Shown here piece by piece: positions 1-8,876 of a stretch of DNA of 27,725 nt (within the stretch, counting starts at the first letter, position 1; each line of letters begins with the position of its first letter). The notes under the pieces were generated by a model. The model did not search any database, was not told where the DNA came from, and saw only the letters and a list, made by a program, of their open reading frames with translations. The stretch spans positions 1 to 27,725 of the forward strand of contig CAOKJJ010000057.1 of NCBI GenBank assembly GCA_948468465.1. The letters are read 5' to 3'. This DNA comes from an uncultured Eubacterium sp. GTDB taxonomy: Bacteria > Bacillota_A > Clostridia > Lachnospirales > Lachnospiraceae. A program made the translations under genes and the position numbers.

Positions 1-40
1 AGTACTTGTTTTTTTTATAGTTTTTTTCATGCAGACATGG

Positions 41-46
41 TATGAT
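41..46 (+). promoter_or_regulatory. Weak candidate -10 for the hybrid kinase
   Basis: TATGAT lies about 70 bases before the kinase start, in a T-rich stretch. No convincing -35 hexamer stands 16-18 bases upstream, so this is only a weak promoter candidate. Confidence 0.25.
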
Positions 47-115
47 ATAGTTATCTGAGCGGCTGTGAAGAAAGAAGTTTGAACAGTTGTTTTGGTATTT
101 ATCAGGAGGGATTGA

Positions 116-2728
116 TTGGTCATGAGGCATAAAACAACACATTTTTTAGCAGTCAGTTTTATTCTGGCATCTGTGTTCTGCATGATTGTGTTCCATGTTC
201 AGACGACTTGGATGAACCGGATGGGGGCAAAAGCAATCAAGGATATAGGTGTAATTTACATGTCGGGCATGAGCAGGCAGGTGGCAGCGCATTTTGGGAC
301 TACCATTGAGCTGCGACTTTCCCAGGTAGGGGCTTTGGTGGACGCGGTATCTCCGGCGAGGGAAAAAGAGCAGGCGGCTATGCGTCTGGAGCTTGCTTAT
401 TATGCCAGGTCCAGAGGATTTGAATATCTGGCGTTTTATACAGAGGATGGGGATTTTGATATGATATACGGTTCCAGAGTAAAGCCGGAAGTGCCGCGGG
501 CGCTGCATAGTTCCGTTATGGGCGGAAAAGACAATGTCAGTGCCGGACGGGACGAACACGGGGAACGTGTGGTTTTAATCGGTGTTCCGGCAGCTTATGA
601 GATGGGGGACGGGAGAAAGAGCGCCGCGCTGGTAGCCGGCCTTCCGTCCAGTTATTTTAGTGATACGCTGTCTGTGAATCTTGACAGCAGCATGGTAGAA
701 TATGCCATTGTCCGAAAGGATGGAACCTTTATCATCAGTAATGAGGAGTCAGAAAGCGGCAATTATTTTCATCAGGCAGGCTGGGATGAGCAGCATACAG
801 CGCAGCTGATACAATCTATGGAGGATGAGCAGAAATTTTCCGAAGAAGTGGAAGCAGGGGGGAAAAGGTGGAATCTGTACTGCACAGAGCTTCCTGCTTC
901 TGAATGGAGCCTGCTGCTTTGCATGCCTTACAATACGCTGGACCAGACGGTAGAACAGCTTGCGGACAGATGGACCTTTTGCGCGGTGGCAGGCTGTCTG
1001 CTTGTTCTGTGCGCGCTTCTTGCGGTATTTGCCTTATATTATCGTCTGACAAGAAGGCAGATGCGTGAGTTAAACCGGGCGTATCAGTCCGCGGAAAAGG
1101 AACGGCGTACAGCAGAACAGGCAAGCAGGGCAAAAAGTGAGTTTCTTTCTAATATGAGCCATGATATCCGTACGCCTATGAACGGTATTATGGGAATGGC
1201 GTCCGTTGCGATGAACAGTTTAGACGATGCGATACGGGTGCGTATGTGCTTAAAACGCATCAGCGTATCCAGCCGTCATCTGCTTGGACTTATTAACGAT
1301 ATGCTGGATATGGCGAAAATGGAAAACGGCGGCTTTGCCCTGAATATGGAGCCGCTTTCACTGCGGGAGATCATGCAGAATATCATGACGGTTATTCAGC
1401 CGCAGGTGCAGGAAAAAGAACAGCATTTTAATATTTATGTGCAGAATATCCAGTATGAAAATGTATGTACAGACAGAGTAAGGCTAAGTCAGATTTTATT
1501 AAACATTATCGGCAATTGTGTAAAATTTACACAAAAAAACGGAAATATTCAGGTCATGCTTTCCGAAGAACCGTCTCCAAAAGGAACTACATACATCCGT
1601 TCCTGTCTGCATATTAAAGATAATGGAATCGGGATGGCAAAGGAATTTCAGGACAAAATTTTTGACGCGTTTTCCAGAGAAGACCATGCGCGTGTGGAAA
1701 AAAGCGAGGGAGCAGGCATGGGCATGGCAATTACGAAGTATATTGTAGATGCCATGGGAGGAACGATTCGTGTGGAGAGTGAACCGGATGTAGGAAGTGA
1801 CTTTTATATTTCTATAGATATGGAAATCGTACAGCAGGATCAGGAACTGCTATTGCCAAAACGTGAGGCGCTCGTAGCAGATGATGATGAAATGTGCTGT
1901 AAAATTGCGGAAAGCACGCTGTCATCGATCGGACTGAACGCGCAGTGCGTGCAGGATAAGCAGCAGATGTATCAAATACTGGACGAATATCACCGCAGCA
2001 AAAAAGATATCATCGTACTGCTGGACTGGGATCTGCAGGGACAGGATTGTATACAAACCGCACAGCAGCTGCGCAGCCGTTTTGGCGAGGGCATCACATT
2101 AATCTTGCTTTCAGATGGTGAATGGGATGAGCTGGAAGAACAGGCTGCCAATGTCAGAATTGACGGATTTATTGCGAAACCGCTGTTTCGTTCCGGGCTG
2201 TATTATGGATTGCGGCCAGTTATAGATAAAAATCAAAATAAAGATAAAAATAAAGATAAAAATAAAAATAAAGATAAAAATAAAAATAATGAGTCAGAAG
2301 CGCCCTCACCAACGGAACCAGCCGAGGAACAGGTGATGGATTTTACCGGCAGACGTGTCCTGTTTGCAGAAGACAATGACTTAAACTGGGAGATTGGGCA
2401 GGCCATGCTTTGTGAGCTTGGCCTGGAGCTGGATCGCGCGGAAAACGGCAAGGTTTGCTTAGAAAAATTTGAGCAGTCAAAAGAAGGCTGGTATGATATT
2501 ATTTTAATGGATCTTAGAATGCCGGTTATGACCGGATATGAAGCGGCTGCTGCCATCCGCAGCCTTACACGGGCAGATGCAGCAAAGATTCCGATTATCG
2601 CCGTCAGCGCGGATGCATTTGAAGATGACGTGGAGAAATGTCTTGCCTGCGGTATGAACGCACATGCCGCGAAGCCTTATGATATCATGGAATTGATGAA
2701 GCTGATCAGCCGGAATCTGCATACATAA
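116..2728 (+). CDS. Hybrid histidine kinase, extracytoplasmic sensor, two receiver domains
   Basis: An 870-aa membrane sensor kinase that should autophosphorylate and pass phosphate to its own receivers. Membrane segments at about 8-27 and 288-310 flank an outside sensor region of about 260 residues, probably Cache-like. HisKA has the H-box SHDIRTPMNG with phospho-His 349. The ATPase domain shows an N-box (NIIGNCVKF), DNGIGM and GAGMGMA. The first receiver (about 583-700) keeps an Asp in LLDWD (637) but lacks the usual MPxMDG, so it may be degenerate. A Lys/Asn/Asp linker (704-729) leads to the second receiver (745-868), with FAEDND, phospho-Asp 799 in LMDLRMP and the AKP lysine. TTG 116 is preferred because AGGAGG (104-109) stands 6 bases before it; ATG 122 is the alternative. 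No DNA-binding output is present. The solute-binding lipoprotein begins about 40 bases downstream. Confidence 0.93.
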   Translation: MVMRHKTTHFLAVSFILASVFCMIVFHVQTTWMNRMGAKAIKDIGVIYMSGMSRQVAAHFGTTIELRLSQVGALVDAVSPAREKEQAAMRLELAYYARSRGFEYLAFYTEDGDFDMIYGSRVKPEVPRALHSSVMGGKDNVSAGRDEHGERVVLIGVPAAYEMGDGRKSAALVAGLPSSYFSDTLSVNLDSSMVEYAIVRKDGTFIISNEESESGNYFHQAGWDEQHTAQLIQSMEDEQKFSEEVEAGGKRWNLYCTELPASEWSLLLCMPYNTLDQTVEQLADRWTFCAVAGCLLVLCALLAVFALYYRLTRRQMRELNRAYQSAEKERRTAEQASRAKSEFLSNMSHDIRTPMNGIMGMASVAMNSLDDAIRVRMCLKRISVSSRHLLGLINDMLDMAKMENGGFALNMEPLSLREIMQNIMTVIQPQVQEKEQHFNIYVQNIQYENVCTDRVRLSQILLNIIGNCVKFTQKNGNIQVMLSEEPSPKGTTYIRSCLHIKDNGIGMAKEFQDKIFDAFSREDHARVEKSEGAGMGMAITKYIVDAMGGTIRVESEPDVGSDFYISIDMEIVQQDQELLLPKREALVADDDEMCCKIAESTLSSIGLNAQCVQDKQQMYQILDEYHRSKKDIIVLLDWDLQGQDCIQTAQQLRSRFGEGITLILLSDGEWDELEEQAANVRIDGFIAKPLFRSGLYYGLRPVIDKNQNKDKNKDKNKNKDKNKNNESEAPSPTEPAEEQVMDFTGRRVLFAEDNDLNWEIGQAMLCELGLELDRAENGKVCLEKFEQSKEGWYDIILMDLRMPVMTGYEAAAAIRSLTRADAAKIPIIAVSADAFEDDVEKCLACGMNAHAAKPYDIMELMKLISRNLHT
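2225..2290 (+). repeat. In-frame AAAGAT/AAAAAT hexanucleotide repeat in kinase linker
   Basis: Hexamers AAAGAT and AAAAAT alternate here and encode a run of KD and KN pairs between the two receiver domains. Because the unit is 6 bases, gain or loss of units would change linker length without breaking the frame. The AT-rich tract contrasts with the surrounding kinase sequence. Confidence 0.85.
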
Positions 2729-2768
2729 CAGGGAATGCTGATCATTTTACGACAGGGAGGTTATGATC

Positions 2769-4064
2769 TTGAAAAAGAGGATAGCAATAGGCACAGCGCT
2801 GCTGGCAGCCGCGGTTTTGTCTGCCTGCGCCAAAACAAACGCCACATTCGAACAATTACAGCTGCAGGAACAAAAAGAACCAGAAACAGAACTCACTCTT
2901 TGGACATTTCCAGTGGGAAACTGGGGGAACTTAACGGCTGTTTCCGGACTGATAGCCGGATTTCACAAGGAATATCCCCAAATTCATGTAAACGTAGAGT
3001 GTCTGGATTATGACAGCGGCGATGAGAAAATACAGGAAGCAGCTGCACAGGGCAGCGCACCGGATCTTGTCTTTGAAGGCCCGGAGCGGCTCGTGGCAGG
3101 ATGGGGAGAGCAGGGGCTTTTGGCGGATTTATCTGATCTGTGGGAATCAGACGTGGCCGGAGGCATTTATGAAAATATCCGAAATGCCTGCCGGCACAAG
3201 AATGGCGCCTATTATGAATTTCCGGTCTGCATGACCGCCCACTGCATGGCCATTAATTATGATTTGTTCCAAAAATCCGGCGCTCTTTCATATATCAATG
3301 AAAAAACGCATACATGGACAACCCGGGATTTTATTCATGCCGTACATGCACTGTATGATTACGGACAGAAACGTGCCGGCGTTATTTATTGCAAAAATCA
3401 GAGCGGCGATCAGGGAACACGCGCGCTTGTGAATAATCTTTATGGAGGAAGGTTTACAAATGAGGAACATAGCGAATATCTGGTTGACAGCCCGGCCAAC
3501 AGAAAGGCGCTAAAGCTCCTAAAGGAGCTGGAAGGCATTACATTTGAGCCGGACATGACAGCTGCGGATGAAATTGACAGCTTCTGCCGCGGGGAGCTGG
3601 CGATGGCTTTTTGCTGGAATGCTTCGGCAGAGATTACGCAGACAGTGAATGATGTGGTACATGGCTTTGAAATCTTTCCGATGACGTTTCCGACAGACGC
3701 AGAAGAACCAAGCCTTCAGGGCGGCATATGGGGATTCGGCATTTTTGACAACGGAGATGAAAAGCGGGTGGATGCCGCAAAGACATTTATTCGCTATATG
3801 ACGGAAAATGATGACAAATACAGACGGGCAGTGCTGACTTCTTCGTTTTGGCCGGTACGAACGATGCAGGAGGTATACGAAAATGACCAGCTGATGACAG
3901 AATACAGCGGATTTATGCAGTATATGGGCGATTATTACCAGGTTACGCCCGGATGGACAAAAGCCCGCGAGGAATGGTGGAAGATGCTGCAAAAGATTGG
4001 AAATGGGAAAGATATTGATGCGGCTGTGCGGGAATTTTCAAAAAGCACTTTTCATCAGGAATAG
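2769..4064 (+). CDS. Extracellular solute-binding lipoprotein (ABC family 1 type)
   Basis: A lipid-anchored binding protein of about 431 aa, of the type that delivers sugars or oligosaccharides to ABC importers. It begins MKKR, has a hydrophobic stretch and the lipobox LSAC, so cleavage should leave an N-terminal lipidated Cys. The mature part looks like family 1 solute-binding proteins, with LTLWTFPVG near the start, SAPDLVFEGPE, and a C-terminal EEWWKMLQKIGNGKDIDAAV. TTG 2769 is chosen because GGGAGG (2755-2760) stands 8 bases before it; ATG 2763 would leave only 2 bases. No permease or ATPase gene is nearby. Following a membrane hybrid kinase by about 40 bases, it may present a ligand to that sensor rather than feed a transporter; this is inference. 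The ligand is not readable. Confidence 0.88.
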   Translation: MKKRIAIGTALLAAAVLSACAKTNATFEQLQLQEQKEPETELTLWTFPVGNWGNLTAVSGLIAGFHKEYPQIHVNVECLDYDSGDEKIQEAAAQGSAPDLVFEGPERLVAGWGEQGLLADLSDLWESDVAGGIYENIRNACRHKNGAYYEFPVCMTAHCMAINYDLFQKSGALSYINEKTHTWTTRDFIHAVHALYDYGQKRAGVIYCKNQSGDQGTRALVNNLYGGRFTNEEHSEYLVDSPANRKALKLLKELEGITFEPDMTAADEIDSFCRGELAMAFCWNASAEITQTVNDVVHGFEIFPMTFPTDAEEPSLQGGIWGFGIFDNGDEKRVDAAKTFIRYMTENDDKYRRAVLTSSFWPVRTMQEVYENDQLMTEYSGFMQYMGDYYQVTPGWTKAREEWWKMLQKIGNGKDIDAAVREFSKSTFHQE

Positions 4065-4132
4065 AAATTCATAATACAGCAAAGTTCTTGTAAAAAAATA
4101 GTAACAATTATATAAAAAATATGGAAAAAGTA

Positions 4133-4161
4133 TTGAAATTGCCTTTTGACTGTGCTACAAT
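4133..4161 (+). promoter_or_regulatory. Sigma-A promoter of secG
   Basis: TTGAAA (4133-4138), a 17-base spacer and TACAAT (4156-4161) with an extended TG two bases before it make a strong housekeeping promoter. It lies inside the longest open frame for SecG, which argues that translation starts further downstream. Confidence 0.8.
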
Positions 4162-4234
4162 AACAAAAGTCGTGAGTCTGTACATCTTGCAGATATCAGA
4201 CGTACAGATTAATTACAAGATGGAGGTGTCAATT

Positions 4235-4477
4235 TTGGCTGCGTTGAAGCTTATTCTGGAAGTTTTATTTATCATAGTATGTATCGCGTTAACAGTGATT
4301 ATTTTAATGCAGGAAGGTAAGTCAGCAGGACTGGGAGCGATTGCTGGTGCGGCGGATACTTACTGGGGCAAAAATAAAGGCCGTTCCATGGAAGGGATGC
4401 TTGTAAAGCTGACAAGGGTACTTGTTGTATTATTTATCGTTATTTCAGCGGTCCTGAATATCGGAAGCTTTAATTAA
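4235..4477 (+). CDS. secG: Preprotein translocase subunit SecG
   Basis: The small membrane subunit of the SecYEG export channel. With the TTG start it is 80 aa, the usual size. Two hydrophobic segments (about 4-24 and 56-76) flank a loop with the SecG-typical LMQEGKSAGLGAIAG and YWGKNKGRSMEG. GGAGG (4222-4226) stands 8 bases before TTG 4235. An ATG at 4220 overlaps this ribosome site, and a start at 4121 lies upstream of the promoter, so both are disfavoured. The gene has its own promoter and a terminator directly after it. It precedes rnr and smpB, a common Firmicutes order. Confidence 0.95.
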   Translation: MAALKLILEVLFIIVCIALTVIILMQEGKSAGLGAIAGAADTYWGKNKGRSMEGMLVKLTRVLVVLFIVISAVLNIGSFN

Positions 4478-4489
4478 GGAACGAATGAA

Positions 4490-4517
4490 ACTGTCGCGGG
4501 GAGCGGCAGTTTTTTTG
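4490..4517 (+). terminator. Rho-independent terminator after secG
   Basis: ACTGTCGC pairs with GCGGCAGT (one G-U pair) around a short G-rich loop and is followed by seven T. It closes the secG transcript, though readthrough into rnr is possible. Confidence 0.85.
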
Positions 4518-4586
4518 TCATTTTCTTATCTTAAAAAAAGCTAAGGAATTGTAAATAAAAGCAGATAAAAGTAAAGGATGATATAT

Positions 4587-6752
4587 ATGGACGAAAAATT
4601 ATTAGAAGACAGAAAGAAAATGATTTATGAATTTATTTGCGACGAACTGTATGTTCCGATGAAGGCAAAAGAAATGGCCGTGGTTCTTAATGTGCCCAAA
4701 AGCCAGAGAACGCAGCTGCAGGAAGTGTTGGATGCTTTGGTGGATGAGTGTAAGATAGAAGTGTCTAAAAAGGGAAAATACGCCAAGTCACAGGGGCATG
4801 TTTTGCCTGGGGTTTATACAGGCAATGCAAAAGGCTTTGGATTTGTAGCGGTAGAAGGGGAAGAGGAGGATTATTTTATTGCGGGGGAAAACCGTAATGG
4901 CGCCGTTCATATGGACCAGGTGCAGATACAGCCGCTTCCCGGACAGAGCGGCAGACGCAGGGAGGCGCAGATTGTCCGTGTCATATCGCATGGGCTTAAG
5001 GAGCTGGTGGGGACCTACGAAGCCAGCAGGACGTTCGGATTTGTCGTGCCGGACAATCAGAAGTTCGGACAGGATATATTTATAGCACAGGAACATTCGC
5101 TTGGCGCTGTTTCCGGCCATAAAGTTGTCGTAAAGCTGACGGACTACGGGGAAAAGGGAAAGAAGCCGGAAGGCAGGATTATTGAGATTCTCGGCCATCA
5201 GAACGACCCGGGCATTGATATTTTGTCGATTGTCAAAGATTTTGATCTGCCGACAGGGTTTGAAGACAAGCTGCTGCGTCAGGCTGTGAATGTGGCAAAG
5301 GAAGTCAGCGCAGCGGATATGCAGGGGCGTAAAGACCTCAGGGACTGGCAGATGGTTACGATAGATGGAGAAGATGCAAAAGATCTGGACGACGCGGTTT
5401 CCTGTGTGATGGAAGGGGAATATTACCGACTGGGTGTGCATATCGCAGATGTGAGCAACTATGTGCAGGAGCATTCTGCGCTGGATGTGGAAGCGTTAAA
5501 GCGAGGAACGAGTGTGTATCTGGTAGACCGGGTGATTCCTATGCTGCCGCATAAGCTGTCGAATGGGATCTGTTCGTTAAATGAGGGAGAAGATCGCCTG
5601 GCGTTAAGCTGTCTGATGCTCATTGACAAAAACGGAAAGGTGATCGACCATGAAATTGCCGAGACGGTCATTAACGTTGACCGCCGGATGAGCTATACGG
5701 CAGTGAAAAAGATTCTGGATGACCACGAGGAGGCGCTTTGTGCGGAATATGAAGCGCTTGTGCCGATGTTTGAACGGATGAAAGAGCTTGCGGCGCTGCT
5801 GCGGAAAAAAAGGATGAAACGCGGTTCGATTGATTTTGACTTTCCGGAGACGAAGATCATACTGGATACAAAGGGAAAGCCGGTCGAAATCAAACCATAC
5901 GAACGAAATACGGCTACGAATTTAATCGAAGACTTTATGCTGATTGCGAACGAAACAGTAGCGGAGGATTTTTTCTGGCAGGAGGTGCCGTTTGTGTACC
6001 GTTCGCATCAGACGCCGGATCCGGAGCGGGTAAAAAAACTGGCGGCCTTTATTTCTAACTTTGGACTTTCGATTCATGGCGCGCGGGATGACATTCATCC
6101 GAAAGAACTGCAGAAGCTGTTAGGGAATATTGCAGGCACGCCGCAGGAAGCTATGATCAGCCGCCTGACGCTGCGGTCTATGAAACGGGCGAATTATACG
6201 GTGGACTGTCTGGGGCATTTTGGACTTGCGACGCAGTATTACTGTCATTTTACTTCTCCGATCCGTCGTTATCCGGATCTGCAGATTCATCGGATTATCA
6301 AAGACTGCCTGCGCGGGCGGATGAATGAAAAAAGACAGAAGCATTACGAGGCGATACTGCCGGAAGTCGCAAAGCAGTCCAGCGAGATGGAACGGCGGGC
6401 CGATGAAGCGGAACGGGAGACGGACAAGCTGAAAAAAGCGGAGTATATGCAGGCGCATATCGGTGAGACGTTCGAAGGGGTAATCTGCGGCATTACAGCG
6501 TGGGGCATGTATGTGGAACTGCCAAATACGATCGAAGGCATGGTTCATGTAACGGCATTAACAGACGATTACTATCATTATGACGAAGCTGCTTATGAGC
6601 TGGTCGGAGAATCAGGCGGCAGGCGTTTTAAGCTGGGACAGACGATACAGGTTGTATGCATGTCTGTGAATAAATGGATGCGGACTATTGATTTTGCGCT
6701 GCCGGAGACAGTGGATGACTGGTTTGGCGTGCCGGATGCAAATGGCATGTAA
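4587..6752 (+). CDS. rnr: Ribonuclease R (RNB-family 3'-5' exoribonuclease)
   Basis: A processive 3'-5' exonuclease of about 721 aa that degrades structured RNA in the cytoplasm. An N-terminal winged-helix-like region (1-70) is followed by two cold-shock/OB regions (about 75-210), the RNB catalytic domain (about 245-580) with the Asp-rich motif IDGEDAKDLDDAV, and a C-terminal S1 domain (about 635-710, GVICGITAWGMYVEL). RNB motifs such as LPHKLSNGICSLNEGEDRLA and the late FTSPIRRYPDL are intact. ATG 4587 is preferred because AAAGGA stands about 8 bases before it; ATG 4578 overlaps that site. The long Lys-rich tail of some homologs is missing. smpB follows after 12 bases. RNase R degrades non-stop mRNAs in trans-translation, so co-transcription makes functional sense. 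Confidence 0.97.
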   Translation: MDEKLLEDRKKMIYEFICDELYVPMKAKEMAVVLNVPKSQRTQLQEVLDALVDECKIEVSKKGKYAKSQGHVLPGVYTGNAKGFGFVAVEGEEEDYFIAGENRNGAVHMDQVQIQPLPGQSGRRREAQIVRVISHGLKELVGTYEASRTFGFVVPDNQKFGQDIFIAQEHSLGAVSGHKVVVKLTDYGEKGKKPEGRIIEILGHQNDPGIDILSIVKDFDLPTGFEDKLLRQAVNVAKEVSAADMQGRKDLRDWQMVTIDGEDAKDLDDAVSCVMEGEYYRLGVHIADVSNYVQEHSALDVEALKRGTSVYLVDRVIPMLPHKLSNGICSLNEGEDRLALSCLMLIDKNGKVIDHEIAETVINVDRRMSYTAVKKILDDHEEALCAEYEALVPMFERMKELAALLRKKRMKRGSIDFDFPETKIILDTKGKPVEIKPYERNTATNLIEDFMLIANETVAEDFFWQEVPFVYRSHQTPDPERVKKLAAFISNFGLSIHGARDDIHPKELQKLLGNIAGTPQEAMISRLTLRSMKRANYTVDCLGHFGLATQYYCHFTSPIRRYPDLQIHRIIKDCLRGRMNEKRQKHYEAILPEVAKQSSEMERRADEAERETDKLKKAEYMQAHIGETFEGVICGITAWGMYVELPNTIEGMVHVTALTDDYYHYDEAAYELVGESGGRRFKLGQTIQVVCMSVNKWMRTIDFALPETVDDWFGVPDANGM

Positions 6753-6764
6753 GAGGAGACGAAT

Positions 6765-7229
6765 ATGGGAAAAGATAATTTTAAACTGATCGCCAATAAT
6801 AAAAAGGCCAGACATGATTATTTTTTGGAAGAAAATTATGAATGCGGCATCTGTCTGCACGGCACGGAAGTGAAGTCCCTGCGCATGGGCAAGTGCAGCA
6901 TTAAAGAAGCGTTTGTCCATATTGAAAATGGAGAAGTCATTTTATACGGCATGCATATCAGTCCGTATGAAAAAGGAAATATTTTTAACAGAGATCCGCT
7001 GCGGCCGAAAAAGCTGCTTTTGCATAAACGTGAAATTTTAAAACTGCAGGGCCGGATCAAGGAAAAGGGCTATACGATTGTTCCCGTACAGGTGTATTTA
7101 AAAGGAAGTCTTGTGAAAGTGCAGATATCGCTTGCAAAAGGAAAGAAGCTGTATGACAAGCGCCAGGATATTGCGAAAAAAGACGCAAGGCGGGAGGCGG
7201 AGCGGGACTTTAAGGTGCGCAATTTATAA
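6765..7229 (+). CDS. smpB: SsrA-binding protein SmpB
   Basis: The tmRNA partner protein that brings tmRNA to stalled ribosomes. At 154 aa it has the normal size. Family signatures are all present: [13 protein letters not shown] near the start, [17 protein letters not shown] followed by [14 protein letters not shown], and [10 protein letters not shown] with a basic C-terminal tail ([13 protein letters not shown]) that enters the ribosome decoding region. GAGGAG stands about 6 bases before ATG. It follows rnr by 12 bases and is clearly in the same operon. No ssrA gene was recognised downstream, where B. subtilis carries it. Confidence 0.97.
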   Translation: MGKDNFKLIANNKKARHDYFLEENYECGICLHGTEVKSLRMGKCSIKEAFVHIENGEVILYGMHISPYEKGNIFNRDPLRPKKLLLHKREILKLQGRIKEKGYTIVPVQVYLKGSLVKVQISLAKGKKLYDKRQDIAKKDARREAERDFKVRNL

Positions 7230-7297
7230 GCGCCAGCTTTGACTGGCAAGGTAATAGCAACAGATTGTTTTTAGCTGAATATGCGGGAGAATATAAA

Positions 7298-7933
7298 ATG
7301 CCGAAAAAAAAGTATTACGCGGTAAAAAAAGGGACACAGACCGGGATTTTTGAAACGTGGGAGGAATGCAGGCGGATGGTGCATGGGGTTGCGGGCGCGG
7401 TCTATAAAAGCTTTGCAAGCCGGCAGGAGGCAGAGCAATATTTAAACGGAACGCCAAACGAACAGATGAGGCAGCCGGACGGCACCGAAAAAGAAAACTG
7501 TCTTACGGCATATGTAGACGGCAGTTTTGATAAAAAGATCAGACGATATTCCTTTGGATGCGTGCTGCTTGCTCCGGATGGTGAAATCATCCGCGAGTCA
7601 GGCAGCGGCAATGATCCCAAATCTTTGGAGCTTCGAAATGTGACCGGAGAGATGCTGGGCGCTATGTACGCGGTGAAATGGGCGATGAAGCATCAGTATC
7701 CGGCAGTGGAAATCTGCTATGATTATGCCGGCATCGAGCAGTGGGCTACCCATGGCTGGCAGGCGAAAAATGATCTGACCAAGCAATACGCCGCCTATAT
7801 GGACCGCTGCAGGGAGCATATTTGCATTTCATTTACAAAAATTGCGGCGCATACGGGCGACCAGTATAACGAAGAAGCCGACCAGCTCGCGAAGAAAGCC
7901 CTGACCGAAAAAGACGGGATCCCGCATATATAA
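7298..7933 (+). CDS. Viroplasmin-domain ribonuclease H family protein
   Basis: A 211-aa predicted RNA-DNA hybrid nuclease. The N-terminal ~50 residues (KKKYYAVKKGTQTGIFETWEEC) form a caulimovirus viroplasmin-type domain, usually a hybrid or dsRNA binding module. The rest is an RNase HI fold with the acidic active-site positions visible: Asp in AYVDGSFD, Glu in VTGEMLGAMYA, Asp in ICYDYAGIEQW, and a last Asp in YNEEADQLAKKA after AAHTG. ATG 7298 is chosen because GGGAGA stands about 8 bases before it and it begins right at the domain; an upstream ATG at 7265 lacks a ribosome site. It lies 68 bases after smpB, probably in the same transcription unit. Confidence 0.92.
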   Translation: MPKKKYYAVKKGTQTGIFETWEECRRMVHGVAGAVYKSFASRQEAEQYLNGTPNEQMRQPDGTEKENCLTAYVDGSFDKKIRRYSFGCVLLAPDGEIIRESGSGNDPKSLELRNVTGEMLGAMYAVKWAMKHQYPAVEICYDYAGIEQWATHGWQAKNDLTKQYAAYMDRCREHICISFTKIAAHTGDQYNEEADQLAKKALTEKDGIPHI

Positions 7934-7976
7934 AGGAACTACAAAAAAGCGCTGCTGACGAAAGGATACAGGTACA

Positions 7977-8792
7977 ATGAAAATAGTGATCTTAATGGAA
8001 GACACAGGCGGCAATCCGTTATGCAGCTATGAGCATGGGCTGTCTGTATATATGGAAACAAAGAAGCATAAAATTCTGGTAGATACAGGGGCCACGGATG
8101 CATTCATAAAAAATGCCGAAGCGCTAGGCATTGATCTTACGAAAGTGGATACTGTGATATTAAGCCATGGGCATTACGATCATGCAGGAGGAATACTGGC
8201 GTTTCATAAGTGCAATCCGCAGGCTGGGATTTATATGCAAAGATCCGCCTGTGGGGATTTTTACCACGGGCAGCGGTATATAGGGATAGACCAGGCCATT
8301 GCAAAGCTAGATTGTGTACGGATGTTAGAAGGGGACTGTCAGATAGATGACGAGCTTTTCCTGTTTTCGCATATTACAGGCCGGAAATATTTTGCAAAAA
8401 GCAATGAATTATTGTCCAGGAAAGTAAATGGAAGAAATGTACAGGACCAGTTCGAACATGAACAATGTCTTGTTGTTACGCAGGACCAGCAGCAGACACT
8501 GATATCCGGCTGTGCCCATAATGGAATCTTAAATATACTAAGCAGGTACAAAGAGTTTTATCAAAAGCCGCCGAAAACGGTTATCAGCGGTTTTCATATG
8601 ATGAAAAAGGGCGCTTATGAAAAAGAAGAAGCGCAGATCATATGTGAGACAGCGAAGCAGCTGTGCGCCGAAGAGTTTTCTGATACGGTCTTTTACACGG
8701 GACATTGTACAGGAGATCAGGCATTTGCGCTGATGCAGCCATATATGGGGGAACGTCTGAAAAAGCTGCACAGCGGGATGGAGATTATGTAA
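7977..8792 (+). CDS. MBL-fold metallo-hydrolase
   Basis: A 271-aa cytoplasmic protein of the metallo-beta-lactamase superfamily. The metal motif SHGHYDHAGG gives His64, His66, Asp68 and His69. Later ligand regions are ISGCAHNGILN, VISGFHMM and YTGHCTGDQA. The overall pattern matches the subgroup often named after the archaeal dihydropterin ribofuranosylaminobenzene phosphate synthase; the substrate here is not known. An AAAGGA about 11 bases before ATG is the best ribosome site. It starts 43 bases after the RNase H gene and could be a further operon member. Confidence 0.9.
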   Translation: MKIVILMEDTGGNPLCSYEHGLSVYMETKKHKILVDTGATDAFIKNAEALGIDLTKVDTVILSHGHYDHAGGILAFHKCNPQAGIYMQRSACGDFYHGQRYIGIDQAIAKLDCVRMLEGDCQIDDELFLFSHITGRKYFAKSNELLSRKVNGRNVQDQFEHEQCLVVTQDQQQTLISGCAHNGILNILSRYKEFYQKPPKTVISGFHMMKKGAYEKEEAQIICETAKQLCAEEFSDTVFYTGHCTGDQAFALMQPYMGERLKKLHSGMEIM

Positions 8793-8818
8793 CGGCAATA
8801 GCAGCAGTGCCAGGTACT

Positions 8819-8848
8819 GTATGCAGATGGTTTGCATTATTTGCATAC
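8819..8848. repeat. Inverted repeat GTATGCA/TGCATAC upstream of the DUF4253 gene
   Basis: Perfect 7-base arms, GTATGCA (8819-8825) and TGCATAC (8842-8848), flank a spacer that contains another TTGCAT. It lies just before the next gene's ribosome site and could be an operator or RNA hairpin. No T run follows. Confidence 0.35.
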
Positions 8849-8876
8849 ACTTTCTTACGAATGGAGGGAAATTGGA

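Noticed and set aside
4121..4234. Long upstream extension of the SecG frame
   Set aside because: It overlaps a strong promoter and would give 118 aa, longer than SecG; a ribosome site fits TTG 4235.
4788..5474. 228-aa open frame on the minus strand inside rnr
   Set aside because: It lies wholly opposite a well-supported RNase R gene and shows no domain or ribosome site.
7230..7297. Possible ssrA (tmRNA) after smpB
   Set aside because: The gap is only 68 bases with a minor GCCAG/CTGGC hairpin; far too short for tmRNA.
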